A stretch of DNA of 64,000 bases, from assembly GCF_000807775.2 (NCBI RefSeq), contig NZ_CP047385.1:3286001-3350000 (forward strand), given 5' to 3'. Below the pieces are notes generated by a model. That model made no database searches, had not been told where the DNA came from, and saw only the letters and a list, made by a program, of their open reading frames with translations. This DNA is from Pandoraea fibrosis (GTDB taxonomy: Bacteria > Pseudomonadota > Gammaproteobacteria > Burkholderiales > Burkholderiaceae). Both the position numbers and the translations under genes were made by a program. Positions 34,655 through 44,800 of this stretch are shown here, in pieces (positions within the stretch are counted from its first letter, which is position 1; each line of letters opens with the position of its first letter).

Positions 34655-35590
34655 ATGACCAAACGCATTTTGCTGGCAACCGACGGTAGCGAATCTTCGC
34701 GCCGTGCGCTGCGTGAGGCTGCGGCCTTCGCGCGCAACGGCGACGCGATCCGCGTGATTCATACGGTGGAAGACCCCGTCAATTTCTTGACGTCGGCTTT
34801 CGGTAAGCTCATCGATCTGGAGCAGGTGCGCCGCGACATGCAGCGCGAGGGCGAAGAGCACCTCGCGCGTGCGGTGCTGTACCTGCGTGAGGAGGGGTTC
34901 GACGCGCAAGCCCATCTGCTCGATCTGCGCACGACGGGCGAAACCGTTCCCGAGGCCATGACGCGCGAGGCCTACGAGTGGGGCGCCGACATCATCATTG
35001 TGGGTACGCACGGCCGTAGCGGCGTGCGGCGCGCCATGCTGGGCAGTATTGCCGAGCAGATTCTGCGTAGCGCGGAGGTGCCTGTGATGCTGGTGTCGGG
35101 GGAGGCAAGGCCGCACCTGCCACTTCGCTCGGGCGGGCATTACGAGCGGCTTCTCGTGGCGCTGGACGACAGCGAGACATCGCGCCGTGCGTTCGAATAC
35201 GCGCTAGCGCTTGCCCGGACACACGGAGCATCGTTGCGCGTTGTGCATGTCCTGGACCTGCCGGGACCGTTTCTGGCCGGCTTCGATCCGGAGCCATTGC
35301 TCGAGGCGGTGCGTGCGGTGGCGGAACAGGTGAAACGCTGGGCGACGCAGAAATTGCATGACGCCGAGGTGCCGAGCGAGGTCGAGATGCGGGAGATCCA
35401 GCCGGTGGGCGAGGGCGTTGCCGATCAGATCATCGCGGCGGGCAGGGATGCCGACGTCGATGTCATCGTCCTCGGCACGCATGGCCGCCGGGGTTTCCGC
35501 CGCTTCACGCTGGGCAGTGTGGCGGAAGACACGGCCCGTCACGCGGGCCGTCCGGTATTGCTATTGCCTGCGCACGCCCCCGTGGAGTGA
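34655..35590 (+). CDS. Universal stress protein with two tandem UspA domains
   Basis: 311 residues made of two UspA folds, about 1-148 and 160-308. Each starts with a typical strand (RILLATDGSESSRRAL; RLLVALDDSETSRRAF) and each has an ATP-binding loop G-x2-G-x9-G-S (GTHGRSGVRRAMLGSIAE; GTHGRRGFRRFTLGSVAE), so both halves should bind nucleotide. Cytosolic stress protein. It lies 47 bases after the aldo/keto reductase gene and may share its transcript. A GC-rich hairpin follows, before the convergent CDF gene. Confidence 0.93.
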   Translation: MTKRILLATDGSESSRRALREAAAFARNGDAIRVIHTVEDPVNFLTSAFGKLIDLEQVRRDMQREGEEHLARAVLYLREEGFDAQAHLLDLRTTGETVPEAMTREAYEWGADIIIVGTHGRSGVRRAMLGSIAEQILRSAEVPVMLVSGEARPHLPLRSGGHYERLLVALDDSETSRRAFEYALALARTHGASLRVVHVLDLPGPFLAGFDPEPLLEAVRAVAEQVKRWATQKLHDAEVPSEVEMREIQPVGEGVADQIIAAGRDADVDVIVLGTHGRRGFRRFTLGSVAEDTARHAGRPVLLLPAHAPVE

Positions 35591-35612
35591 TGCTCCCCGG
35601 GCGTGGCGTATC

Positions 35613-35648
35613 CGGCGGCGGGCCGTCGAACTCACCGTGCCGCCGCCG
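35613..35648. terminator. Hairpin between convergent Usp and CDF genes
   Basis: CGGCGGCG (35613-35620) and CGCCGCCG (35641-35648) form an 8-bp stem with a 20-base loop in the 59-base gap between the two stop codons. It could end both transcripts; no T-run is present. Confidence 0.4.
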
Positions 35649-35649
35649 A

Positions 35650-36651
35650 TTATTCGTGAGAATGCTGCCCGGACGAGGCACGCCCGCAATGCACGTCGTC
35701 ATGCCCATCCGGGCACTCCCCATCTTCGATCTGAATCGTGGCGTGCTCGACATTGAAGCGCGTCGCCAGCCGCTGTTGCACCGCAGTCATGGCATCGCTC
35801 GCGCTCACCCCGAGGGCCGGCACCGCGTGCAGGGTAATCATGTGACGCTCGCCCGTAATCGACCACGCATGAATGTGGTGAACGCTCCGCACTTCGGTGA
35901 CCGTCGACTCCAGATCCGTCTTGATGTCATTCGGGTTGAGCGAGTCGGGCGTGCCTTCGAGCAGAATATGTGCGGACGACTTCACGATCCCCCACGCGCT
36001 CTTCAGGATGATCACTGCCACGAAGATCGATAGCAGCGGGTCGATTGGCATCCAGCCCGTGAGAAGAATGACGCCGGCTGCGACAGTGGCTGCCGCCGAG
36101 CCCAGCATGTCGCCCAGCACGTGAAGCCACGCGCCGCGCATGTTCAGGTTCTCGCGGTTGCCGCCATGCAGCACCATGAACGCGGCAATATTCGCAAGCA
36201 GTCCCGCAAATGCCACGATGAGCATTGTCTTGCCGACAATCGGTACGGGTGCCGTAAAACGCCGGATTGCCTCGATCACGATCCATGCGGCGATGACGAA
36301 AAGCGCGCAGCCATTCACGAACGCTGCCAGCACTTCAAGCCGCTTGTAACCATACGTCAGTTGCAAGGTTGCCGGCCGCTTGCCGTAATGGATGGCGATC
36401 CAACTGAAAGCGAGTGCAGCGGCGTCGCTCACCATATGACCGGCATCGGCCAGCAGCGCCAGCGAGCCCGAGAGCAGGCCCCCGACGATCTCGACGATCA
36501 TGAATAGCGCGATGAGCACGAAGGCAATGCCGATCCGTTTCTGATCGGTCACACCGTCGGCATGGCTATGCCCCGCGTGGCGATGTCCTGCGTGCGCGTG
36601 ACCATGCCCTTCGTGGCTATGGTGGTGTGTGTCGTACGGTGAGTTTGGCAT
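35650..36651 (-). CDS. Cation diffusion facilitator (zinc/cadmium/cobalt efflux)
   Basis: 333 residues. A His-rich N-terminus (HHHSHEGHGHAHAGHRHAGHSH) is followed by six membrane helices and a C-terminal cytosolic domain. The transport-site motifs are ADAGHMVSD in helix 2 and HVLGD in helix 5, both with the HxxxD pattern of zinc-type CDF proteins. The C-tail has more potential ligands (HDDVHCGRASSGQHSHE). It resembles CzcD/ZitB-type H+ antiporters; the actual metal cannot be fixed from sequence. GAGGCGAGCC precedes the start. No metal regulator gene is adjacent. Confidence 0.93.
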   Translation of the reverse strand: MPNSPYDTHHHSHEGHGHAHAGHRHAGHSHADGVTDQKRIGIAFVLIALFMIVEIVGGLLSGSLALLADAGHMVSDAAALAFSWIAIHYGKRPATLQLTYGYKRLEVLAAFVNGCALFVIAAWIVIEAIRRFTAPVPIVGKTMLIVAFAGLLANIAAFMVLHGGNRENLNMRGAWLHVLGDMLGSAAATVAAGVILLTGWMPIDPLLSIFVAVIILKSAWGIVKSSAHILLEGTPDSLNPNDIKTDLESTVTEVRSVHHIHAWSITGERHMITLHAVPALGVSASDAMTAVQQRLATRFNVEHATIQIEDGECPDGHDDVHCGRASSGQHSHE

Positions 36652-36715
36652 GGCTCGCCTCGCGTCGGGATGGCAGGATTGTAATCCTGCCTCGCCGATC
36701 GCGTGCCTTGCCGTC

Positions 36716-37975
36716 TTAGACCGCCGGACCCAGTTCGGCGAGCAGTGTCTTGAGTGGTGTGGCGGGGTCGGCCAGACGAGCCGGATCGATCACCGCACGG
36801 CGGCCCACGAGTTCGCGCGCGGCGAGAAACTCCTGAGCGCGGTTGATGCTCGCCGCCGCGACGACCGCGCCATCGCGCAGATAGAACAGCATGAAAACGG
36901 CCGCCCCTTGCGCGTCGGGCAAGCGGCGTTCGACCACGGCATCGTGACCCTCGGTCATGCCAACCATCTGCAACTTCGCATTGAACTGGTCGGACCAGAA
37001 CCACGGCGCCGTTGCGACGGCTTTCGGGGTGTCGCCGTGCACCACGCTCGCCGCGACTTTGGCCATTTCGCTGGCGCTCGGCACCGATTCCAGACGGATA
37101 CGACGGCCCAGCGCCGGGTGTTCGTGATGTGCACAATCGCCTACTGCCAGAATGGCCGGATCGCTCGTGCGAGCAAATTCGTCCACGACGATGCCGTTGT
37201 CCACGGCCAGACCGGCCGCTTGTGCGAGCTCCGTGTTAGGGATCAGACCGATGCCGACGACCACGACGTCGGCCGACAGACGCTTGTCACCCGCCACGAC
37301 TGCCACGACTTGACCGGCAGCGTCCTGCTCGAGCGCCGTCACCCCTACGCCGACCTGCACGTCCACACCGTTTTCGCGGTGCAGCGTAGCAAAGAACTCG
37401 GCGAGATCGGCTTCCGCCACACGCGCCAGCAGACGCGGGGCGGCTTCGAGCACAGTCACGCTGGCGCCTGCCTTGACAGCGCTTGCCGCCACTTCCAGAC
37501 CGATGTAACCACCTCCGACCACAATCACACGCTTGCCCGGCGCGAGCGCTTCGCGCAGGCGCTGTGCATCGGCAATGTTGCGCAGGTAGTAGACGTTCGG
37601 GGCGTCGCCGCCAGGGATGGGCAACGGGCGAACACGACCGCCGAGCGCCAGCACCAGATGGTCGTAGCCGAGCGTCTGAGCGTCGTCGAACGTGACGGTG
37701 CGTGCGGCCCGGTCGATGGCCGTCGCCGTGACCCCGAGGCGCACGTCGATCTCGGCCTTCTCCCAGGCGTCGGCGGGACGAATCAGCAGGCTGGCTTCGT
37801 CGGCCTGGCCGGCCAGAAAGGCCTTCGAGAGCGGCGGGCGACGGTAGGGAAGGTGCGTTTCGCTGCCGGCGAGCACGATGCGGCCGGTGTAACCGAGTTG
37901 ACGCAGTGCGAGAGCGGTTTCGCCGCCGGCCTGACCGGCGCCAAGAATGACAGTGGTAGAAGTAGCTTCGGACAT
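36716..37975 (-). CDS. Ferredoxin/rubredoxin reductase-like FAD oxidoreductase
   Basis: 419 residues of the BphA4/ThcD-like class. The FAD-binding fold TVILGAGQAGGETALALRQLG is at the N-terminus, YRRPPLSKAFLAG follows, the NAD(P)H fold is RVIVVGGGYIGLEVAASAVKAG near residue 148, and the second FAD motif is ILAVGDCAHHEHP. The C-terminal reductase domain carries WFWSDQFNAKLQMVG. Such proteins pass electrons from NAD(P)H to ferredoxins of dioxygenases or P450s, but neither a ferredoxin nor an oxygenase gene is nearby, so the partner is unknown. Cytosolic. Confidence 0.92.
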   Translation of the reverse strand: MSEATSTTVILGAGQAGGETALALRQLGYTGRIVLAGSETHLPYRRPPLSKAFLAGQADEASLLIRPADAWEKAEIDVRLGVTATAIDRAARTVTFDDAQTLGYDHLVLALGGRVRPLPIPGGDAPNVYYLRNIADAQRLREALAPGKRVIVVGGGYIGLEVAASAVKAGASVTVLEAAPRLLARVAEADLAEFFATLHRENGVDVQVGVGVTALEQDAAGQVVAVVAGDKRLSADVVVVGIGLIPNTELAQAAGLAVDNGIVVDEFARTSDPAILAVGDCAHHEHPALGRRIRLESVPSASEMAKVAASVVHGDTPKAVATAPWFWSDQFNAKLQMVGMTEGHDAVVERRLPDAQGAAVFMLFYLRDGAVVAAASINRAQEFLAARELVGRRAVIDPARLADPATPLKTLLAELGPAV

Positions 37976-38200
37976 GAGGATGAGTGGGAGAGAATTCGGC
38001 CGTCAGTGTAATGCATCGGCGCACGGGGGCGTCTTGAATACCGCGAGGATGGCCGTTCCGTCAGGTGATTTGGCGCGATGCAGCGCAGCTTCGCACTGCC
38101 CGGAGACCGACCCGAATCCGGGGTGTTTGGTCAGGTAAAACCTTCGTCGCAAAGCTGTCTGTCAAGGATTTATGCGGGTTCTCGGCCGGTTTTTTCCGAC

Positions 38201-38231
38201 TTGCATGGCTTCCCGAATTAAGGCGTAGAGT
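38201..38231 (+). promoter_or_regulatory. Weak candidate promoter of the MFS permease gene
   Basis: TTGCAT (38201-38206) and TAGAGT (38226-38231) are 19 bases apart and lie 41 bases before the start codon. The spacing is longer than ideal. The rest of the 296-base gap between the divergent reductase and permease genes shows nothing I can name. Confidence 0.25.
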
Positions 38232-38271
38232 CATTTCGTCGCGCAACAGTGCCGCACACGGAGGAGACGCC

Positions 38272-39528
38272 ATGTCCTGGACACGTGAACAGAAGCATGT
38301 GGTAACGGCAAGCTATCTTGGGTGGACGCTGGACGCGTTCGATTTCTTCCTGATGGTGTTCGTACTCAAGGACATCGCGAAGGAGTTCAACACCGAACTC
38401 GGCAGCGTGGCATTTGCGCTGCTGCTCACGCTGGCCATGCGTCCGGTGGGTGCCTTTATCTTCGGTCGCCTGGGCGACAAATTCGGGCGACGACCGGCCA
38501 TGATGGCGAGCGTGCTGCTCTATGCCTTGCTTGAACTGGCCTCGGGCTTTGCGCCAAGCCTGACCGTGCTGCTGATCCTGCGTGCGCTGTTCGGGATTGC
38601 GATGGGCGGCGAGTGGGGTGTGGGCGCGGCGCTCACGATGGAGAGCGTGCCGACACATTCGCGCGGCATCGTCTCGGGCCTGCTGCAGGCGGGCTACCCC
38701 AGCGGGTACCTGCTGGCTTCGGTGGTCTACGGCCTTTTCTACGACAGCATTGGTTGGCGCGGCATGTTCTTCGTCGGCGTGTTGCCGGCGTTGCTCGTGC
38801 TCTACATCCGGCGGCATGTGCCGGAGTCGCCTGCCTGGAAGCGCGGTGCGGTGGAGCGCGCGGCCCCGCGTGCCAACTTCGTGCAGGTGCTGACGCGGGA
38901 CTGGAAGCTGGCGCTGTATGCCATTGTGCTGATGACCGCCTTTAACTTCTTCTCGCACGGCACGCAGGACCTGTATCCGACCTTCCTGCAAGTGCAGCAC
39001 AAGTTCGACACGCATACCGTGAGCTGGATCGCGATCACATACAACATCGGCGCAATCATCGGCGGGCTGTTTTTTGGTGCACTTTCCGAGAAAATCGGCC
39101 GTCGCCGGGCGATCATCATCGCCGCGCTCATCGCACTGCCGGTGCTTCCGTTGTGGGCATTCTCCAGCGGTGCCGTGCTGCTCGCGATCGGTGCTTTCCT
39201 GATGCAGATCTCGGTGCAAGGTGCTTGGGGGGTGATCCCGGCGCACCTGAACGAGTTGTCGCCCGACGAGATTCGCGCGACGTTCCCGGGACTCGTCTAC
39301 CAGCTCGGGAATCTGTTCGCGTCGGTCAACGGCAACCTGCAGGCGAGCATTGCCAAGGCGCATGACGGCAATTTCGGTCTGGCGATGGCGCTCGTGGCTG
39401 GCATCGTGGCTGTCGTGATCGCCGTGATGATCTATTTCGGACGTGAACGGCGCGGCGTGGTGCTGGGCACGGGCGCCGAAGGTGCGGCAGCCGGTGGGTT
39501 GCCACCGGGCGCGTCGACGGTGCGCTAG
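38272..39528 (+). CDS. MFS transporter, sialate/lactate (SHS/Jen1-NanT) type
   Basis: 418 residues from the ATG at 38272, with CGGAGGAGACGCC as a strong ribosome site. Twelve membrane helices are expected. The N-terminal TASYLGWTLDAFDFFLMVFVL and the loop motif GRLGDKFGRRPAMM match the metabolite:H+ symporter branch that includes NanT, ShiA and Jen1; the second GxLSEKIGRRRAI loop is also present. Likely a proton symporter for a carboxylate such as lactate, a sialic acid or a related acid. No catabolic gene for such a substrate is beside it. It ends convergent with the TetR gene. Confidence 0.9.
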   Translation: MSWTREQKHVVTASYLGWTLDAFDFFLMVFVLKDIAKEFNTELGSVAFALLLTLAMRPVGAFIFGRLGDKFGRRPAMMASVLLYALLELASGFAPSLTVLLILRALFGIAMGGEWGVGAALTMESVPTHSRGIVSGLLQAGYPSGYLLASVVYGLFYDSIGWRGMFFVGVLPALLVLYIRRHVPESPAWKRGAVERAAPRANFVQVLTRDWKLALYAIVLMTAFNFFSHGTQDLYPTFLQVQHKFDTHTVSWIAITYNIGAIIGGLFFGALSEKIGRRRAIIIAALIALPVLPLWAFSSGAVLLAIGAFLMQISVQGAWGVIPAHLNELSPDEIRATFPGLVYQLGNLFASVNGNLQASIAKAHDGNFGLAMALVAGIVAVVIAVMIYFGRERRGVVLGTGAEGAAAGGLPPGASTVR

Positions 39529-39591
39529 GCGGCGTGAGCGCATGGTGATGGCGTAATGCGATGCGCCGCGATGGGCGCCCACGCCGGGGTG

Positions 39592-40242
39592 TCAGCGTTT
39601 TTTGTCCGGCGTTGCGAAGAACACCATTTCGACTTGCTTGAGCAGCGCAGGGCCGAACGCCTCGCCGCCGACTTCCGGCGCGATCAATTGCATCAGCACA
39701 GGAGAGCCGGGCGGCGGATGCAGCGCGTTCACGAGCAGGCAGAAGTACATCTCCGGATGCTCGGCGCGCACGACCCCCGCCGCAATGCCCTCGGTAATCA
39801 ACGGCGCCAGGCATTCATAGACCGGCATGACCAGATGCCGATGCAGGATCGCGCCACGCTCGCCGGTTTCCGCCGCGTGCTGGGAAATGAACGCCTTGTG
39901 CTCCGGGTGATGGATGGCATGCGTGGCGATGACGGCAATCGCTTCCTTGAGCCGATCGGTCACGGAGCGCGACTTGTCCAGCGAGAGGGCGCACAACCGC
40001 TCGCCCGGTTCCGCCAGTGCGGCTTCGAGCGCATCGACGCATGCCCGCCATAACTGTTCCTTCGAGCCGAAATGCACGCGTACCAGGCTGGCGTCGACTT
40101 TCGCTGCGCGCGCAATGCCGCGCAGGTTGGCGCCGTCGTAGCCGAGCTGGGCGAAGGCGTGGATGGCCGCGCTCAGCAACGCTGCACGGCCGTCTGGCAG
40201 GTGTTTGGGCCGTCGGCCCCGGGTAATCGGTGTGGCTGTCAT
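39592..40242 (-). CDS. TetR-family regulator at the end of the RND efflux operon
   Basis: 216 residues. The TetR DNA-binding domain covers about residues 17-63 (ALLSAAIHAFAQLGYDGANLRGIARAAKVDASLVRVHFGSKEQLW), followed by a helical ligand domain with CefD-like features (HPEHKAFISQHAAETGERG). Its start codon overlaps the stop of the outer-membrane factor gene by 4 bases (ATGA), so it is the fourth and last gene of the efflux operon and would be made only when the operon is transcribed. It probably represses the operon from the palindromes upstream of the first gene, giving negative feedback; this is inferred. Confidence 0.9.
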   Translation of the reverse strand: MTATPITRGRRPKHLPDGRAALLSAAIHAFAQLGYDGANLRGIARAAKVDASLVRVHFGSKEQLWRACVDALEAALAEPGERLCALSLDKSRSVTDRLKEAIAVIATHAIHHPEHKAFISQHAAETGERGAILHRHLVMPVYECLAPLITEGIAAGVVRAEHPEMYFCLLVNALHPPPGSPVLMQLIAPEVGGEAFGPALLKQVEMVFFATPDKKR

Positions 40243-41816
40243 CGTCGGGCAACATCTTGCGCGGGGCGTACCGGCGGCGCGGCCGCGTCCGGCGCCTGTG
40301 GCGGCACCACCGTTGAAGGTGACGCAGGCCCGGCGGCGTCGGATGTCGGTTCCGGCGGCACCCCCATCGCATAAAACAGGAGCGCAGTATCCGACAAACG
40401 CGCGCCGGTTGCACGTACTGTCGTCATATAGGCGTTCCAGTACTGCTGTTCGCGTGCCCGCACGGCCGAGACGGGCAGCGCGCCCAGCCGCACGCGCGCC
40501 GCCGTGTCGCGATAGATCTGCTCGGCCGCCGCGCTCGAATTGTCGGCATGTAGCAGCGACGTGTTGTCCGCTTCGAGCGACGCCAGCGTGTCGGCCACAT
40601 TCTTGAATGCGGTGAGTACGGTCTGTTTGTACTGGTCGACGGCGGCCTCATAGGTTTCCTTGGCTGCGCGTCGCTGGGCAAGCAGCGCACCGCCGTGGAA
40701 GAGAGGCTGCGTGAGCGACCCGGCAATGCTCCAGAGCGACCCGGCGTTCGACATCACGGTGGGCCAGTTGAAGCCGCCTTTGCCCATCGACGCTGTGAGC
40801 GACAGGCTCGGAAACATCTGCGCTGTCGCGACGCCCACTTCGGCCGACGCCGCCTTCAACGCCATTTCGGCCGCCTGAATGTCCGGGCGCGTCTGCAACA
40901 GTGTGGACGGCACGGCCACCGGTACCTTCTCCGGCACCTTCAACTCGCCCAGCGAGAGATCGTCGGGTGCCTGATCCGGGGTGCGGCCGAGCAGCACTGC
41001 CAGCGCGTGGCGAGTGGACTGCCATTGCGCCCGCAAGCCCGGTAGCGACGCCGCGAGCGATTCCGCGTTCTGTGCCGATGCCAGCGCATCGGATCGCGAT
41101 ACCGCGCCGAGGGCTTCGCGTCGCGCCATATCGGTGGCATCGGCCTGCGCGAGTTCGACGAGCCGCTCGGTCGCCTTGACCTGCGCGCCAAGCACCGAGG
41201 CACTAATGGCGCCGGAGACAATGTTCGCAGCGAGCGCCTGACGCGCCGATTCCAACTGAAACGCCTGTTGATCGACCTGCGCCGCCAGCGAGGCGTTTGC
41301 AAAGCGCGAGGCGCCGAAGAAATCGAACGTGTAGCGCGCCTGAATCTGTCCGACGAACATGTTGTAGAGCGCGGTCGGCGGCCCGAACGTCGGAATCCCC
41401 AGATTGCGCTCGCGCGCCGCTTCGCCGCCGATATCGATCGACGGGAAGAGCGACGAACCGATTTGCGCTTTCAACTGCTCGCGTGCTGCCTGCAACGCAT
41501 GGTTGGCGGACGACAGGTTGGGACTGTTACGCAGCCCTTCGTCCACGAGCGCGTTGAGCTTGTCCGAGCGATAGGCCTGCCACCACGCTTTCACCGGTGC
41601 AGCGCCCACATCGAATTGCTGCGATGTGCCCTGGGCACTGACGGTGTTCGTGGGCAACGCCTTCACGCCGTAGTGCGCGGGCGAGGGCATTGCGGGCGGC
41701 TTGTCGCTGGGCGCGAAGGCGCAGCCGGCCAGCACGAGTGGCACCAGCGCGGCGAGGGGCGAGAGGCGCGCGACGAGAGGACGGCGCGAGCGCCGACGTA
41801 GGGCGAGGCGCGTCAT
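40239..41816 (-). CDS. Outer-membrane efflux factor, NodT family lipoprotein
   Basis: 525 residues. A signal peptide ends in the lipobox LVLAGC, so it is a lipoprotein. Two outer-membrane efflux protein repeats follow (about residues 75-270 and 290-470) with typical helices such as VDQQAFQLESARQALAANIVSGAISASVL and the second-repeat YKQTVLTAFKNVADTLASLEAD. The C-terminal ~45 residues are Pro/Ala-rich and lie beyond the conserved fold. It forms the TolC-like channel of the tripartite pump. The gene overlaps those on both sides by 4 bases. Confidence 0.95.
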   Translation of the reverse strand: MTRLALRRRSRRPLVARLSPLAALVPLVLAGCAFAPSDKPPAMPSPAHYGVKALPTNTVSAQGTSQQFDVGAAPVKAWWQAYRSDKLNALVDEGLRNSPNLSSANHALQAAREQLKAQIGSSLFPSIDIGGEAARERNLGIPTFGPPTALYNMFVGQIQARYTFDFFGASRFANASLAAQVDQQAFQLESARQALAANIVSGAISASVLGAQVKATERLVELAQADATDMARREALGAVSRSDALASAQNAESLAASLPGLRAQWQSTRHALAVLLGRTPDQAPDDLSLGELKVPEKVPVAVPSTLLQTRPDIQAAEMALKAASAEVGVATAQMFPSLSLTASMGKGGFNWPTVMSNAGSLWSIAGSLTQPLFHGGALLAQRRAAKETYEAAVDQYKQTVLTAFKNVADTLASLEADNTSLLHADNSSAAAEQIYRDTAARVRLGALPVSAVRAREQQYWNAYMTTVRATGARLSDTALLFYAMGVPPEPTSDAAGPASPSTVVPPQAPDAAAPPVRPAQDVARR

Positions 41817-44800
41817 GAGCGATCTCCTTGCGAACTGCCTGACGACGTATTGTCGGCCTGCGGCGCGCGCTCGTGGTGACGCACGCGGAACGCCGTGGCA
41901 TACAACGCCGGCAGGAAAAACACAGTCAGGATGGTGGCGCTGGTGATGCCCCCCATCAGTGCGGTGGCCATCGGGCCGAAGAAGTTGCTGCGCAGCAGCG
42001 GAATCAGTGCCAGCACGGCGGCGGCTGCGGTGAGCGTGATCGGGCGGAAGCGTCGCACGGTGGCGCTCACGATGGCGTCGAAGCGCGGGTGGCCGGCCGC
42101 GATGTCCTGCTCGATCTGATCGACCAGAATCACCGAGTTGCGCATGATGATGCCGAACATCGCAATCACCCCCAGCATGGCAACGAAGCCGAACGGTTTG
42201 CCGAACAACAGCAACGTGGCCACCACACCGATCATGCCGAGCGGGGCGGTGAGCACCACCAGCATGGTGCGCGCGAAGCTCTGGAGCTGGATCATCAGCA
42301 GCGTGAGCACCGCAATGATCATGATCGGCATCTGCGCGTTGATCGACGATTGTCCCTTGCCGGACTCCTCGACCGATCCGCCGATCTCGATGCGATAGCC
42401 GACCGGCAGCGCGCGGCGAATGTCGTCCAGCTTCTTGTAGACGGCCTCGGTCACGTCGATCCCTTGCTTACCGGCACGCACGTCCGAGCGCACGGTAATG
42501 GTCGGTTGACGGTCACGTTCCCAGATCACGCCGTATTCCAGATCGTTCACCACATGGCCGAGCGTGGCTAGCGGCACCGGTCCGTTCGGCGTGGGCATCG
42601 CGAGGGTGGCGATCTTCGCCGGGTCGACGCGTTCCGCTTTCGGTGCACGCAATGTAATGGCGATCAGCTTGTCGCGTTCGCGATACTGGCTGATGTCGTA
42701 ACCCGTGAGCGTCATGGCGATGAAGTTCGCGATGTCCGTCGAACTCACGCCCAGCGCGCGGGCCTTCTGCTGATCGACTTCGAAGCGCACCGAGCGTTGC
42801 GACGGCTCGTCCCAGTCGAACTGCACGTCGACCGTGTCGCCGTTGGCTCGCATGACGTCCGCCACTTGCTCGGAGATCTTGCGCACCGTGCCGATGTCGT
42901 CGCCGCTCACGCGGAATTGCACCGGAAAGCCGACCGGCGGCCCGTTTTCCAGTCGCGACAGACGCGTGCGCACGCCGGGCATGGCTTCACGCAACTTCGG
43001 CTCGAGCCATTGTGCGAGCGCCTCGCGCGCTTCCACGGACTTGGCGGTGATCACCAGTTGTGCAAAGTTCGGCGTGGGCAATTGCTGGTCGAGCGGCAGG
43101 TAAAAGCGCGGTGCCCCCGTGCCGACGAAGCTCACCGTATGGTCGATTTCCTTGCGGCCTTCGAGGATTTTCTCCAGACGTTCCGTCTCGCGAAGCGTCG
43201 CCTGGTATGACGCGCCTTCCTGCAAACGAAGATCGACCATCAATTCCGGCCGGTCGGAACTCGGGAAGAACTGTTGCGGCACAAGCGAGAAGCCGGCCAT
43301 CGAGATCAGGAACAGCACCACGGTGATGACGAGTACGACGATCTTGCGCTCGATGCACCACGTCAGCCAGCCGCGCAGGCGGTTGTAGAACTTCGTGTCG
43401 TAGACCTCATGCTCGTGATCGTCGCCGTGATGCGCTTCGCGCGGGCGCTCCGGCAGCAGCTTGTAACCGAGCAGCGGAATGAGGACAACGGCAGCCAGCC
43501 ACGACGCGAGCAGCGCGATGGCCGAGACCTCGAAGATCGAGCGCGTGTATTCGCCGGTGCTCGACTTGGCGAGCGCAATGGGCAGGAAGCCCGATACGGT
43601 CACCAGCGTGCCGGTCAGCATCGGGAACGCCGTGCTGGTGTAGGCGAAGGCCGCCGCGCGTTTTCGATTCCAGCCCTGCGCGAGCTTCACCGCCATCATT
43701 TCGACGGCGATGATGGCGTCGTCCACCAGCAACCCGAGCGCCAGAATCAGTGTGCCGAGCGACACCTTGTGCAGGCCGATGTCGAAGATGTACATGAACA
43801 GCGAGGTGACGGCGAGCACGACCGGAATCGAAATCACCACCACCATGCCGGTGCGGAATCCCAGCGAGACAAGGCTCACGATCAGCACGATGGCGACGGC
43901 TTCGGCCACGGCTTCCAGGAAGTCGTCGACCGAATGCGAGACGGATTGCGACATGCTCGCCACTTCCGTCAGCGTGAGACCGGCCGGCAACTGGGCGCGC
44001 AGATCGCCCATCGTGCTGGCCAGCGCCTTGCCGAGGTGCACGACGTCCTGCCCCTTCTGCATGGTGATGCCGATGCCGAGTACGGGTTTGCCGCCGAAGC
44101 GCATTTCCGACACGGGCGGATCGACATAGCCTCGCTTGATCGTGGCGATGTCGCCCAGACGGAAGGTGCGGTTGTTCACCCGAATGAGCGTGTCGGCGAG
44201 TTCATCGACATTGCGGAACTGGCCGCTCGGGCGCACGACCAGCCGATCGTTGGGCGTTTCGACGGTGCCCGCCGCAGAGACCGCGTTCTGAGCGCCCACG
44301 GCCTGCGCAATCTGATTCGGCGAGATGCCAAGGCGCGTCAACTGCGTATTGTTGATCTCGACGTAGATGCGCTGGTCCTGATCGCCGAAGTAATCGACCT
44401 TCGCCACGCCGGGCACGCGCAGGAGCACGGTGCGCAGCGCGTCGGCGTAGTCGCGCAACTGGGCCGGGCCGAAGCCGTCGCCTTCCAGCGTGAAGATATG
44501 CGTGTAGACGTCGCCGAACTCGTCGTTGAAGAACGGCCCTTGTACGCCTTGCGGCAAGGTGTAGGCGATATCGCCGACCTTCTTGCGAACCTGGTACCAC
44601 TCCTCAGGGACTTCGCTCGCGGGCGCCGAATCCTTCATCGAGAAGAACAGCAACGACTCGCCCGGGCGCGAATAGCTGCGCTGGAAGTCGATGGACGGCA
44701 TTTCCTGAAGCTTGCGCGCAATCCGGTCGGTGACCTGTTCCTGCACCTGTTTGGCCGTCGCGCCCGGCCAGAACGTGCGGATCACCATCACTCGGAACGT